A DNA stretch of 64,000 nucleotides from an uncultured Gammaproteobacteria bacterium (GTDB taxonomy: Bacteria > Pseudomonadota > Gammaproteobacteria > Xanthomonadales > Xanthomonadaceae): assembly GCA_946885735.1 (NCBI GenBank), contig CAMPGW010000005.1, positions 3,880 to 67,879 on the forward strand, given 5' to 3'. Numbering within the stretch: position 1 is the first letter of the stretch; each line of letters starts with the position of its first letter. The translations under genes and the position numbers were made by a program. Under the pieces are notes generated by a model. It was not told where the DNA came from. It did not search any database and saw only the letters and a list, made by a program, of their open reading frames with translations. This document shows, one piece after another, positions 50,127 to 58,538 of this stretch.

Positions 50127-51332
50127 TCAGCCAGCCAGGAAAGTTCTTCCGTTCCCTGTCGCCCGAATCCCCAGGTGCGCCGCCAGCGTGGCGCCGATGT
50201 CGCCGAAACCATCCCGGATGCCGATGCAGCCCGCAGGCACGGCGGCGCCCCAGGCCAGCACCGGGATCAGTTCGCGGGTGTGATCCGAACCGGCCCAGCT
50301 CGGGTCGCATCCATGGTCCGCGCTGAAGACCACCAGGTCATCCGGGCACAGCGCATCGAACAGTTCCGGCAACCGCCGGTCGAAGGCTTCCAGCGCCGCG
50401 CCGTAACCCAGCGCATCGCGCCGGTGCCCGAATTCGGTGTCGAAATCCACGAAGTTGGTCGCAACCAGGCTTCCGTCCGGCGCCCGCGCGAGCGCCGCGA
50501 GGGTCGCGTCGAACAAGGCCATGTTGCCGTGCGCCGGGATAGCGCGGCCGACGCCGCGGTGCGCGAATATGTCGTCGATCTTGCCGATGGCGATCACGTC
50601 CCTGCCCGCCTCCCTGGCGTGGTCGAGCAAGGTCGGGCCCGGCGGCGGCAGCGAGTAGTCGTGGCGGTTGCCCGTGCGGGTGAACGGCCCTCCGGGCGGC
50701 CCGATGAAGGGCCGGGCAATGACCCGCCCGATGTTCCAGGGTTCCAGCAGCCGTCGCGCCAGTGCGCAGAGCGCGTACAGGCGCTCGAGCCCGAAACGCT
50801 CCTCGTGCGCGGCGATCTGGAACACCGAATCGCCGGAGGTGTAGACGATCGGGCAACCGCTGCGAAGGTGCTCATCGCCGAGCCGCTGCAGGATCTGCGT
50901 GCCCGAGGCGTGGCAGTTGCCGAGCACGCCAGGCAGGCCGCCTTCCGCGACCAGCGCGTCGAGCAAGGCCTGCGGGAAACTGTCCTCGCGCCGCGTGAAC
51001 AGGCCGAAGGGCGCCTGCATCGTCACGCCCATCGATTCCCAATGACCGGAAGGCGTGTCCTTGCCCGGCGAACGTTCGCGGGCGCAACCCCAGGCGCCTT
51101 CGGGCGCGGCCGAGTGTTCGAAGCCGGCGGCCGCGCGGCCCTGCGCGAGCGCATGCGCCTGCGGCAAACCCAAACACGAGAAATTCGGTAGCTGCAAAGG
51201 CCCGCGTGAAGCCCTGGCGCAAGCCTGCGCGACGTGGCCGAAGGTGTCGGCCCCTTCGTCGCCGAATTGCGCGGCATCGGGCGCCGCGCCGAGGCCGAGC
51301 GAATCGAGCACGAGCCAGATCGCGCGGCTCAT
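50127..51332 (-). CDS. deoB: Phosphopentomutase
   Basis: It interconverts (deoxy)ribose 1-phosphate and 5-phosphate. The 401-residue alkaline-phosphatase-fold protein has Asp10 (LVLDSLGLGAAPDA), the phosphorylated Thr93 in PGKDTPSGHWESMG, and metal ligands in KIDDIFAHRGVG, NFVDFDTEFGHRRD and FSADHGCDPSWAGSDHTRE. It is the last gene of deoC-deoA-deoB; ATG overlaps the deoA stop by 4 bp. The transposon lies 87 bp beyond its stop and has probably moved its native terminator. Confidence 0.95.
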   Translation of the reverse strand: MSRAIWLVLDSLGLGAAPDAAQFGDEGADTFGHVAQACARASRGPLQLPNFSCLGLPQAHALAQGRAAAGFEHSAAPEGAWGCARERSPGKDTPSGHWESMGVTMQAPFGLFTRREDSFPQALLDALVAEGGLPGVLGNCHASGTQILQRLGDEHLRSGCPIVYTSGDSVFQIAAHEERFGLERLYALCALARRLLEPWNIGRVIARPFIGPPGGPFTRTGNRHDYSLPPPGPTLLDHAREAGRDVIAIGKIDDIFAHRGVGRAIPAHGNMALFDATLAALARAPDGSLVATNFVDFDTEFGHRRDALGYGAALEAFDRRLPELFDALCPDDLVVFSADHGCDPSWAGSDHTRELIPVLAWGAAVPAGCIGIRDGFGDIGATLAAHLGIRATGNGRTFLAG

Positions 51333-52663
51333 TCGCGTGCGCCCTTCGGTTCGTGCCAGGAATACAGGGAGGCAATCGCGGGCGCCTGCGTTCCGATGTG
51401 CATCGCTCGCTGCACGGCTTCCACCGCACGACGCGCTTCCACTTCGCCCGGCGCGTGCACGATGGCCAGCGGCTGGCCGGCTTCAACCGATTCGCCGAGC
51501 GCCACCACACTCGACAGGCCGACGGCCGGATCCACCTCGTCCTGCGGGCGATGGCGGCCGCCGCCGAGGTCCACGACCGCCCCGCCGATGCGGCGCACGT
51601 CCACCGCCGTGATGACGCCCGTGGCCGGCGCCGGGACCGCGCGCAGCACGGGCGCCTTCGAAAGGTGCAGGTCGGGCCGCTCGAGCAGGTTGCGTGGTCC
51701 GCCGAGCGCCGCCACCATGCGGCCGAATCGTTCCGCGGCCTCGCCCTGCTCGAGCGCCCGCTGCAGCTTCGCCCGCGCCTCGGTTTCGTCCGCGGCCAGC
51801 CCGCCCATTACCAGCAAGGCGGCCGACTGCGCCATCGCCAGCTCCAGCAGTCGCGCATCGCCGCCGCGTCCGCACAACAGGTCCAGCACGGCGCGGACTT
51901 CGATCGCATTGCCCGCATCGCGTCCCAGCACCTGGTCCATGTCGCTGAGCATCGCGCGCATGCGCAGGCCGCTGTTGCCGGCCACCGCGAGCATGCGTTC
52001 GGCGAGCTGCAAGGCGGCGCCGATGGAAGGCGTCTGCGCCCCGTTGCCGATCTTGATGTCCATCACCAGCGCCTCGGCGCCGCCGGCCAGCTTCTTGGAC
52101 AGGATCGAGGCGACGATCAGGGGCAATACGTCCACCGTCGCGGTGACGTCGCGCACGGCGTAGAGCGTGCGATCCGCCGGCACGAGGTCCTCGCTTTGCC
52201 CGACGATCGCACAGCCGATCTCGCGAACCACCTGTCGCAGCCGCTCGGGCGACGGGAACACGTCGTAGCCATGCAGGGACTGCAGCTTGTCGAGCGTGCC
52301 GCCGGTGTGGCCGAGCCCCCGGCCGGAAATCATCGGCACGAAGCCGCCGCAGGCCGCCACCAGCGGCGCCAGCAGCAGGCTGACGGCGTCGCCGACGCCG
52401 CCCGTGGAATGCTTGTCGAGGGCCGGGCCCGGCAGGTCGTGCCAGCGCAGCCGGCGTCCGGAATCGCGCAGGGCGAGCGTGAAGCGACGGCACTCCTCCT
52501 CGCCCATGCCCTGCCACGCAACGGCCATCGCGAAGGCGCCGACCTGGCCTTCGCTCCAGCGCCCGCTGGCGATGCCCTGGGCGATTTCCGCCAATTGGGA
52601 AGCGTCGTACTCCCTGCCCTCGCGCTTGTGCCGCAACAAGGCAGCGGCGGCCGAGTCACTCAT
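51329..52663 (-). CDS. deoA: Thymidine phosphorylase
   Basis: It splits thymidine to thymine and deoxyribose 1-phosphate with phosphate. The 444-residue protein has the family signature in KHSTGGVGDAVSLLLAPLVAACGGFVPMISGRGLGHTGGTLDKL and SILSKKLAGGAEALVMDIKIGNGAQTP. The ATG overlaps the deoC stop (ATGA); a longer frame lies within deoC. It supplies deoxyribose phosphate to DeoB and DeoC. Confidence 0.95.
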   Translation of the reverse strand: MSDSAAAALLRHKREGREYDASQLAEIAQGIASGRWSEGQVGAFAMAVAWQGMGEEECRRFTLALRDSGRRLRWHDLPGPALDKHSTGGVGDAVSLLLAPLVAACGGFVPMISGRGLGHTGGTLDKLQSLHGYDVFPSPERLRQVVREIGCAIVGQSEDLVPADRTLYAVRDVTATVDVLPLIVASILSKKLAGGAEALVMDIKIGNGAQTPSIGAALQLAERMLAVAGNSGLRMRAMLSDMDQVLGRDAGNAIEVRAVLDLLCGRGGDARLLELAMAQSAALLVMGGLAADETEARAKLQRALEQGEAAERFGRMVAALGGPRNLLERPDLHLSKAPVLRAVPAPATGVITAVDVRRIGGAVVDLGGGRHRPQDEVDPAVGLSSVVALGESVEAGQPLAIVHAPGEVEARRAVEAVQRAMHIGTQAPAIASLYSWHEPKGARE

Positions 52664-53409
52664 GCATCGGCTCCGAGCGCGGCACGCAATTCCGTGAACA
52701 AGGCGCTGGCGCCGATGCGGAAGTGCGCCGGACCGATCCAGTCCGCGCCCATGCGCGATTCGACCAGCGCGAGGTAGGCGCTGGCGTCTTCCAGCGAGCG
52801 TATTCCACCGGCTACCTTCAGCCCACATCGCCCGCCTGCCTCGGAGATCGCAGTGAGCATCTCGCCGGCGGCCTCGAGGGTCGCGTTCACCGCCACCTTG
52901 CCGGTCGAGGTCTTGAGGAAATCCACGCCGGCGTCGAGCCCGATCCGGCTGGCGACGCCGATGAGCTCGACGCCGCGCAGCTCACCCGTTTCCAAAATCA
53001 ACTTCAGGCAGACCCGATCGCCGCAGGCGTCCCGGCATGCGCGCACCGCGGCTTCCGCGTCGTCGACCCGACCGGCAAGCAGGGCTCGCCAGGGCAGCAC
53101 CATGTCGACTTCGTCCGCGCCGGCGGCGATCGCGCGCCGCGTTTCGCGGGCGACGCGCGCGGCATCGTCTCCACCGTCGGGAAAGTTCACGACCGTGGCG
53201 ATGCGGACCCCGCTGCCGACGAGTGCCCGCGACGCGCCGGTGACATGCTCGGGATACACGCAGACCGCTGCCGGACGCGGATCGATCCGCAACGCCGACT
53301 CGCACAGGCGGTCGATGCCGGCGGGTGTGTCGTCCTCGCCCAGGCTGGTCAGGTCGAGCAGCGGCAGCAGGCGCAGGGCCAGGCGGCGGTGGGCGGCGGA
53401 AGCGCTCAA
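52660..53409 (-). CDS. deoC: Deoxyribose-phosphate aldolase
   Basis: It cleaves 2-deoxyribose 5-phosphate to acetaldehyde and glyceraldehyde 3-phosphate. The 249-residue TIM barrel has the Schiff-base lysine in FLKTSTGKVAVNATLEAA and the second lysine in GLKVAGGIRSLEDA. The start is a TTG just upstream of LLPLLDLTSLGEDDT; an ATG 7 bp upstream is out of frame, so this start is not fully certain. First gene of the deo operon. Confidence 0.92.
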   Translation of the reverse strand: MSASAAHRRLALRLLPLLDLTSLGEDDTPAGIDRLCESALRIDPRPAAVCVYPEHVTGASRALVGSGVRIATVVNFPDGGDDAARVARETRRAIAAGADEVDMVLPWRALLAGRVDDAEAAVRACRDACGDRVCLKLILETGELRGVELIGVASRIGLDAGVDFLKTSTGKVAVNATLEAAGEMLTAISEAGGRCGLKVAGGIRSLEDASAYLALVESRMGADWIGPAHFRIGASALFTELRAALGADA

Positions 53410-53567
53410 GCTTCATCCCGGATTCGGCGTGGGGCGAGCATTGTAATCGCCCCCTGAGGCCCGCCGCAGGAAACGGCCGGTCGGCGGGGGCACCGGATGC
53501 CGCCGACCTCGGTTGGCATGCATCTTGCGACGAGAAACCGACTCACCCACCACGCAAGGACGCCAGC

Positions 53568-54020
53568 ATGAACAAATCCACGTTGCACAAAGCCGCGCTG
53601 CCCCTCGCCTTCGCCGTGGCCTTCGGCCTGGGCGCGTGTTCGCAGAACGCCTCCGACCAGCCGGAGAACGCCACTGCCGATGCGCCCAGCACCGCCACTC
53701 CGTCGGACACCACCGCGGACATCAGCTCGCCGTCGGCGAATGACTCGGCGAACGCCACTGCCACCGGCAGCCCGACCGATCCGTACGCCACGACGGACAT
53801 GGGAACCACCGGCGACAGCGCCCTTGGTGACACCGCCTCCGGAGTCTCGGGCTCCGACACGTCCGCGATGGGCGGCACGTCCACCGGCAGCAATGTCTAC
53901 AACGCCAACCTGCAGGAGGAACTGCAACGCTGCGACCAGCTGAGCGGGGCCGAACGCGACACCTGCCGTACCGATGCGCAGAACCGTTACGAGCAGAGCG
54001 GCACGCCGACCCAGCCGTGA
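53568..54020 (+). CDS. Small Ser/Thr-rich lipoprotein
   Basis: A 150-residue protein with lipobox LGAC (Cys24) and a long low-complexity Ser/Thr/Asp/Ala-rich middle. The C-terminal 40 residues (LQEELQRCDQLSGAERDTCRTDAQNRY) form a small domain with two Cys, found in many small Proteobacterial lipoproteins of unknown function. ATG is preceded by AAGGA. Convergent with the next gene across a strong hairpin. Confidence 0.8.
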   Translation: MNKSTLHKAALPLAFAVAFGLGACSQNASDQPENATADAPSTATPSDTTADISSPSANDSANATATGSPTDPYATTDMGTTGDSALGDTASGVSGSDTSAMGGTSTGSNVYNANLQEELQRCDQLSGAERDTCRTDAQNRYEQSGTPTQP

Positions 54021-54028
54021 CGCCCGCG

Positions 54029-54055
54029 GGCGGGCAGCCAGCCCGGCTGCCCGCC
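54029..54055. terminator. Bidirectional terminator hairpin
   Basis: An 11-bp perfect stem GGCGGGCAGCC/GGCTGCCCGCC with 5-nt loop, between two convergent genes ending at 54020 and 54058. It is followed by TACTATTT, a short T-rich stretch. Likely terminates both genes. Confidence 0.7.
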
Positions 54056-54057
54056 TA

Positions 54058-54351
54058 CTATTTGTAGTGCTTCAGGTGGCGGGTTTCAGGATGCTTGAGC
54101 ATGTAGGCATTGGCATAGGAGCATGCCGGCACCACTGTCCAGCCTGAAGCTTCGGCATGGGCGAGCGCCGCCTTCATCAAGCCTGCGGCGATGCCGCGGC
54201 CACCGATCTCCGGGGGCACGCCGGTGTGGGTGATGTGCATGACGGTGCCGTCGAGTCGATAGTTGAGTTCGGCCTGGTGGCCCTCGACTTCCGTGCTGAA
54301 GCGACGCGCGGCGTCGTCGTGGTTGATCGCCAGATCATTGTTGGAATCCAT
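54058..54351 (-). CDS. Short GNAT-like N-acetyltransferase
   Basis: The 97-residue protein matches the YjdJ-type short GNAT domain: FSTEVEGHQAELNYRLDGTVMHITHTGVPPEIGGRGIAAGLMKAALAHAEASGWTVVPACSYANAY. The GGRGIA segment is the CoA-binding loop. Substrate unknown. The ATG MDSNNDL is directly upstream of the first beta strand. Confidence 0.85.
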   Translation of the reverse strand: MDSNNDLAINHDDAARRFSTEVEGHQAELNYRLDGTVMHITHTGVPPEIGGRGIAAGLMKAALAHAEASGWTVVPACSYANAYMLKHPETRHLKHYK

Positions 54352-54488
54352 CGAAGGGCCTCTCGCATTGCAGTGGTTCCAGCGTAGCGCGCGCGCTGGG
54401 CCAGCGGATGAACGGCGCGCGTCGCAGGGTCGCGACGCAAGCGGACGACTTGCATCCGGCGTGCCGGATTGCCGATAGTAGCGGCCAT

Positions 54489-55592
54489 ATGCCGCCGCGC
54501 GCCCCGCCCCGCCTGCCCGACGACCTGCACTCCCTGCTGATGGAGATGGCCAACGAGGCCGTGGTCGTCCATGCGGACGATCGCATCGAACTGGCCAATG
54601 CGTCCGCGGCGCTGCTGCTCGGCCTTGCCAGTCCCGACGATCTCGTAGGGATGCGTGCAAGCGAATTCTTCCCGACGCCGGCCAAGGCCCCCCGCGCCTA
54701 TCCGAGGCGCCGCAGCGTGGAGCGTTCCGTACGTCGCGCCGACGGCGTCGAGCAGACGGTGCTGTGGTGCGAGCGAACCTGCAGTTACCGGGGACGCACG
54801 GCGGTGCAGGCCGTCTTCCGCGCTCCCGCGCCCTCCGCGGTGGATGCCCTCCTCCCGGACCAGCTGACCGAACTGCCGGGTCGCAGGCACTTCCGCACGC
54901 ACCTGCAGGGCGCGATCGACCGCGCCATCCGCAACCGCCACCTGGTGTGGGTACTGTACGTGGACCTGGACCGGTTCGCGGCGGTGAACGCCAGCCATGG
55001 CCACGCGTTCGGCGATCGCGTGCTGGCGGAAGCGGCGGTCCGCCTGCAGCAATGCATCCGTCGCACCGATTTCCTGGCCAGTGCCGGAGGCGACGAGTTC
55101 CTGATCGCGCTCGAGGGCACCACCGACCTGGAAGGTGCGCGCGTCGTCGCCGCGCGTGCGCTGCAGGCGCTGGCCGCGCCCTTCGCCAGCGATGGCATCG
55201 AGGCGCGGTTGGGCGCCTGCATCGGCCTGTCCGCCGGCCCCACCGACGGCAGCGCGTCCGACGCGCTGCTGCGCAACGTGGATATCGCCCTGGCGCAGGC
55301 CAAGGCGGCGGGCCGCGGTCGCCTGGAGGTGTACTCGGAAGAGATGGACGACCGCCAGCGCCGCAGCGCGCTGGCCCGCGAGGATACCGAACGCAAGCTC
55401 GCAAGCCTCACCCCACGCGAGCAGGAAGTGCTCGACCGTCTGGTCGCGGGCGAGGCCAACAAGATGATCGCCTACATGCTCGGTGCGAGCATGCGCACCA
55501 TAGAACACCACCGCGCCCGCATCATGGACAAGATGGCGGCCGGATCGCTGCCGGAACTGGTTCGCATGGTGATCGGCCGCAACGACGCCTGA
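54489..55592 (+). CDS. PAS-GGDEF-LuxR regulator (diguanylate cyclase with DNA-binding tail)
   Basis: The 367-residue protein has an N-terminal PAS-like sensor (about 10-110), a GGDEF domain with active-site AGGDEF (199-204) and an inhibitory RxxD site five residues before it (RRTD, 191-194), and a C-terminal LuxR-type HTH (TPREQEVLDRLVAGEANKMIAYMLGASMRTIEHHRARIMDKM, about 305-345). It should make cyclic di-GMP and bind DNA. Unlike NarL-type regulators it has no receiver domain. An upstream in-frame ATG at 54408 is possible; the start MPPRAPPRL fits better. Confidence 0.85.
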   Translation: MPPRAPPRLPDDLHSLLMEMANEAVVVHADDRIELANASAALLLGLASPDDLVGMRASEFFPTPAKAPRAYPRRRSVERSVRRADGVEQTVLWCERTCSYRGRTAVQAVFRAPAPSAVDALLPDQLTELPGRRHFRTHLQGAIDRAIRNRHLVWVLYVDLDRFAAVNASHGHAFGDRVLAEAAVRLQQCIRRTDFLASAGGDEFLIALEGTTDLEGARVVAARALQALAAPFASDGIEARLGACIGLSAGPTDGSASDALLRNVDIALAQAKAAGRGRLEVYSEEMDDRQRRSALAREDTERKLASLTPREQEVLDRLVAGEANKMIAYMLGASMRTIEHHRARIMDKMAAGSLPELVRMVIGRNDA

Positions 55593-55601
55593 GGACGAAG
55601 C

Positions 55602-56726
55602 TCAGCGCGTGGCGCACCAGGCTTCGATGTCCTGGTAGCCAGGAAAGGCCCGGCCCGGGGCGCAGACTGCGCAGTCCGGGTCCGGCGCCAACCGCGTTTC
55701 CCGGAATCGCATCGCCAGCGCATCGAAATGCAACAGGCGCCCGCTGAGCGTCGTGCCGATGCCGAGCAGCAGCTTGATGGTTTCCGCCGCCTGCAGCAGG
55801 CCGATGATTCCAGGCAACACGCCGAGCACGCCGGCCTCCGCGCAGTTGGGCGCGTCCTCGGCACGGGGCGGCTCCGGGAAGAGGCAGCGATAGCAGGGGC
55901 TCGCGCCGCGCCGGCGTCCGGCGTCGAAGACGCTCGCCTGGCCCTCGAAACGATGCACCGCGCCGTGCACGAGCGGCTTGCGCAGTTGCACGCACGCGTC
56001 GGAGAGCAGGTAGCGCGTCGGGAAATTGTCCGCGCCGTCGAGCACGACATCCACGTCCTGCAGTAGCGCTTCGACGTTCTCGGCGGTGACGCGCACCGGC
56101 ATGGCTTCGACCGACACCCGCGGGTTGAGCGCCGACAGCGCGATGGTCGCCGATGCCACTTTGGGCATGCCGATGCGCGACTCGGCGTGCAGCACCTGTC
56201 GCTGCAGGTTGCTGCGATCCACGTGGTCGTCGTCCACGACGCGCAGGTGGCCGACCCCCGCCGCGGCCAGGTACAGGCCCGCCGGCGAGCCGAGACCGCC
56301 CGCGCCCACCAGCAACACCCGCGACGACGCGAGCGTCTTCTGCCCCTGCAGGCCAACCTGTGGCAGGCGCAGGTGGCGCGAGTAGCGCTCGAGGAAATCG
56401 GGGTCTTCCTCGGCATCGACGGGAAGACCCGCGGCCTGCCAGGCGGCGTAGCCGCCGGCGACCGAGTGCAGCCGCCGCAGGCCCTGCGCGGCGAGCGCCT
56501 CCGCCGCCAGTCGCGAGCGCTTCCCGCTGCCACAGATCAGCAACAGGTCGCAGTCGCCGGCCATTGCGGGCGACGGATCTGCCTCGAGTCGCGCGCGTGG
56601 CAGCGCAAGCGCGCCCCGCGGAACGCCCAGCGCGTGTTCATCGGGCTCGCGCACGTCCACCAGGCGCGCACCCCGGGCCATCAGTGCAAAGGCTTCCGCC
56701 GGAGTGACGTCGCGGATCTCGTCCAT
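55602..56726 (-). CDS. moeB: MoeB/ThiF-type adenylyltransferase with N-terminal rhodanese domain
   Basis: The 374-residue protein begins with a rhodanese domain (about 1-110, active loop CGSGKRS, Cys65) and continues into a ThiF/MoeB domain: SRHLRLPQVGLQGQ, VLLVGAGGLGSPAGLYLAAAGVGHLRVVDDDHVDRSNLQRQ, and zinc cysteines CYRC and CAVC. It adenylates the MoaD C-terminus and can supply sulfur for molybdopterin or related pathways. In most bacteria MoeB and rhodanese are separate, or the rhodanese is C-terminal. It begins 11 bp after the moeA stop. Confidence 0.88.
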   Translation of the reverse strand: MDEIRDVTPAEAFALMARGARLVDVREPDEHALGVPRGALALPRARLEADPSPAMAGDCDLLLICGSGKRSRLAAEALAAQGLRRLHSVAGGYAAWQAAGLPVDAEEDPDFLERYSRHLRLPQVGLQGQKTLASSRVLLVGAGGLGSPAGLYLAAAGVGHLRVVDDDHVDRSNLQRQVLHAESRIGMPKVASATIALSALNPRVSVEAMPVRVTAENVEALLQDVDVVLDGADNFPTRYLLSDACVQLRKPLVHGAVHRFEGQASVFDAGRRRGASPCYRCLFPEPPRAEDAPNCAEAGVLGVLPGIIGLLQAAETIKLLLGIGTTLSGRLLHFDALAMRFRETRLAPDPDCAVCAPGRAFPGYQDIEAWCATR

Positions 56727-56736
56727 GCCCACCAGT

Positions 56737-57969
56737 CTAATCCCGCGCCAGCGCAAGCACGTCCACGACGCGGCCGGCGGCGAACCGGCGCTCCTCGGCC
56801 GGCAGCACGATCAGGGCGTTCGAGGCGCTCGCCGCGTGCAGCCGGTGCGAGCCGTCTGCCGGATTGGGCAGCACCGACAGACCGCCCTGCCCGTCCGGGT
56901 CCAGCCGGCCGCGCAGGAATTCGAGTCGATCGTGGCGTTTCTCGAAGTCGCAGGAAAGGCGCGCCTGCCAGCGGGTCCGCGGGGTCCTGCGCGCCTGCAA
57001 TCCGTCGAACAGGCAGCGGCCGAGCGTGAGGTAGGTTGCCAGCACCGACACCGGATTGCCGGGCAGGCACAGCAGTTGCGCGCCTCCGAGCCGGCCGGCG
57101 AGCACCGGCATGCCGGGGCGCATCCGGACCTTCCAGAAATGGATTTCGCCCGCCTGGGCGAGGAAGGCCGGGAGATGGTCCTTCTCGCCCGCCGACACCC
57201 CGCCGCAGGTCAGCACCACGTCGAAGGACGAGGCGGCGTCGCCGAGCGCGGCCGCGATGCGTGCCGGCTCGTCGGGAAGGACGGGCCAGGCGACCGGTTC
57301 GTAACCGTCCGCGGCGAGCAAGCCCATCAGCAGCGCGCGGTTGCTGTCGTGGATCTGACCGGGCAGCAGTTGCCCGCCCGGCGGGACGAGTTCGTCGCCG
57401 GTGGTGAAGACGGCCACCGTCGGTCGGCGACGCACGGGCAGCGTGGGCTGGCCAAGTGCGGCCGCCAGCCCGAGCGCGGCAGGTCCGAGCACGGCGCCCG
57501 CTTCGAGCGCCGTGTCACCTTCGCGCAGGTCCTCGCCGGCACGTCGCAGGTGCTGGCCTGGCATGACCGCGCGCGCGAGCCGGATCGCTCGCTCGCCTGC
57601 CGCTTCGGTGTCCTCCTTCATGACCACGGCGTCGGCGCCCTCGGGCATCGGCGCACCGGTGGTGATGCGCACGCATTCGCCAGCGCCTACCCGCAGTTCG
57701 AGGCGGGCGCCGGCGAATTGCTCGCCCACCAGCGCCAGCGTGGCGCCTGGGTCGGCCGCGTCCGCCGCACGCAGCGCGAATCCGTCCATCGCCGCGTTGT
57801 CGAAGCCGGGCAAGTCGCGTGGCGCGACCAGGGCCTGCGCGAGCACGGCGCCCAGGCAACGCGACAGTGGCTGATTTTCGACGGGCGTCGGCGCGCCTGC
57901 GGCGACCGTGGCGAGGATGCGCTCGGCGTCGTTGAAGGAGATGCGCGTCGGATACACGGGACCTGTCAT
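56737..57969 (-). CDS. moeA: Molybdopterin molybdenumtransferase
   Basis: It inserts molybdate into adenylylated molybdopterin. The 410-residue protein has the MoeA motifs FDNAAMDGFALRAAD, TGAPMPEGADAVVMKED, the active-site VFTTGDELVPPG, and the C-terminal LCLPGNPVSVLATY domain. The ATG overlaps the mobA stop (ATGA). Molybdopterin made here could serve a nitrate reductase, which is not in the window. Confidence 0.95.
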   Translation of the reverse strand: MTGPVYPTRISFNDAERILATVAAGAPTPVENQPLSRCLGAVLAQALVAPRDLPGFDNAAMDGFALRAADAADPGATLALVGEQFAGARLELRVGAGECVRITTGAPMPEGADAVVMKEDTEAAGERAIRLARAVMPGQHLRRAGEDLREGDTALEAGAVLGPAALGLAAALGQPTLPVRRRPTVAVFTTGDELVPPGGQLLPGQIHDSNRALLMGLLAADGYEPVAWPVLPDEPARIAAALGDAASSFDVVLTCGGVSAGEKDHLPAFLAQAGEIHFWKVRMRPGMPVLAGRLGGAQLLCLPGNPVSVLATYLTLGRCLFDGLQARRTPRTRWQARLSCDFEKRHDRLEFLRGRLDPDGQGGLSVLPNPADGSHRLHAASASNALIVLPAEERRFAAGRVVDVLALARD

Positions 57970-58538
57970 TTCGTCGGGTCGAAGTCGGCGGGAGTGTTGA
58001 GGTTTCCCAATTCACGGTCGCCGAAGTCGAGCACGGGCAATCGCAGCGACCGTGCGAGGTACTGTACGGCACGCTCCCCTGCCGCCAGGGCATCCTCCGC
58101 GGCGGAAAGGGCGTCGCGCCGGGGCCAGAGCGCCACCAGCGGCTGCAGGCCGTCCGCGTCGCGGGCCACGGCGCCCTCCGTCGCCAGCAACGACTCGACC
58201 ATATCGCTCGGCACCTGGCGCAGGTCCACCGGCAAGCTCAGCAGCCAGTCGCCCTGGGCCGCGTGCAACAAGGCATGCAGGCCCGACAGCGGTCCCTCCC
58301 CCGCCGCAACCCGGTCGGCGACGAACACGATGCCGCGATCCAGCCAGGCCTTTCGTGCCGGGTTGCGTGGATCGTTGTGGCTGACCAGGCGTTGGCCGAA
58401 ACCGTCACCTGCGGCCGCCAGGACGCGGTCCAGCATCGGCTCGCCGCAAAAGTGCAGGAAGGCCTTGTCCACGCCACCAAGCCGGGCGCCGCGGCCCCCG
58501 GCGAGGATCCCGAGGCTGACCCGCGCGCGCGCGGGCAC
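57966..58538 (-). CDS. mobA: Molybdenum cofactor guanylyltransferase
   Basis: The 190-residue protein attaches GMP to Mo-molybdopterin, giving the bis-MGD cofactor used by nitrate and formate dehydrogenases. The GTP-binding motif is LAGGRGARLGGVDKA at the N-terminus; later GPLSGLHALLHAAQGDWLLSLPVDLRQVP is diagnostic. The start is a GTG that overlaps the der stop by one base (TAGTG). A longer frame runs backward through der and is not used. Confidence 0.93.
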   Translation of the reverse strand: MPARARVSLGILAGGRGARLGGVDKAFLHFCGEPMLDRVLAAAGDGFGQRLVSHNDPRNPARKAWLDRGIVFVADRVAAGEGPLSGLHALLHAAQGDWLLSLPVDLRQVPSDMVESLLATEGAVARDADGLQPLVALWPRRDALSAAEDALAAGERAVQYLARSLRLPVLDFGDRELGNLNTPADFDPTK

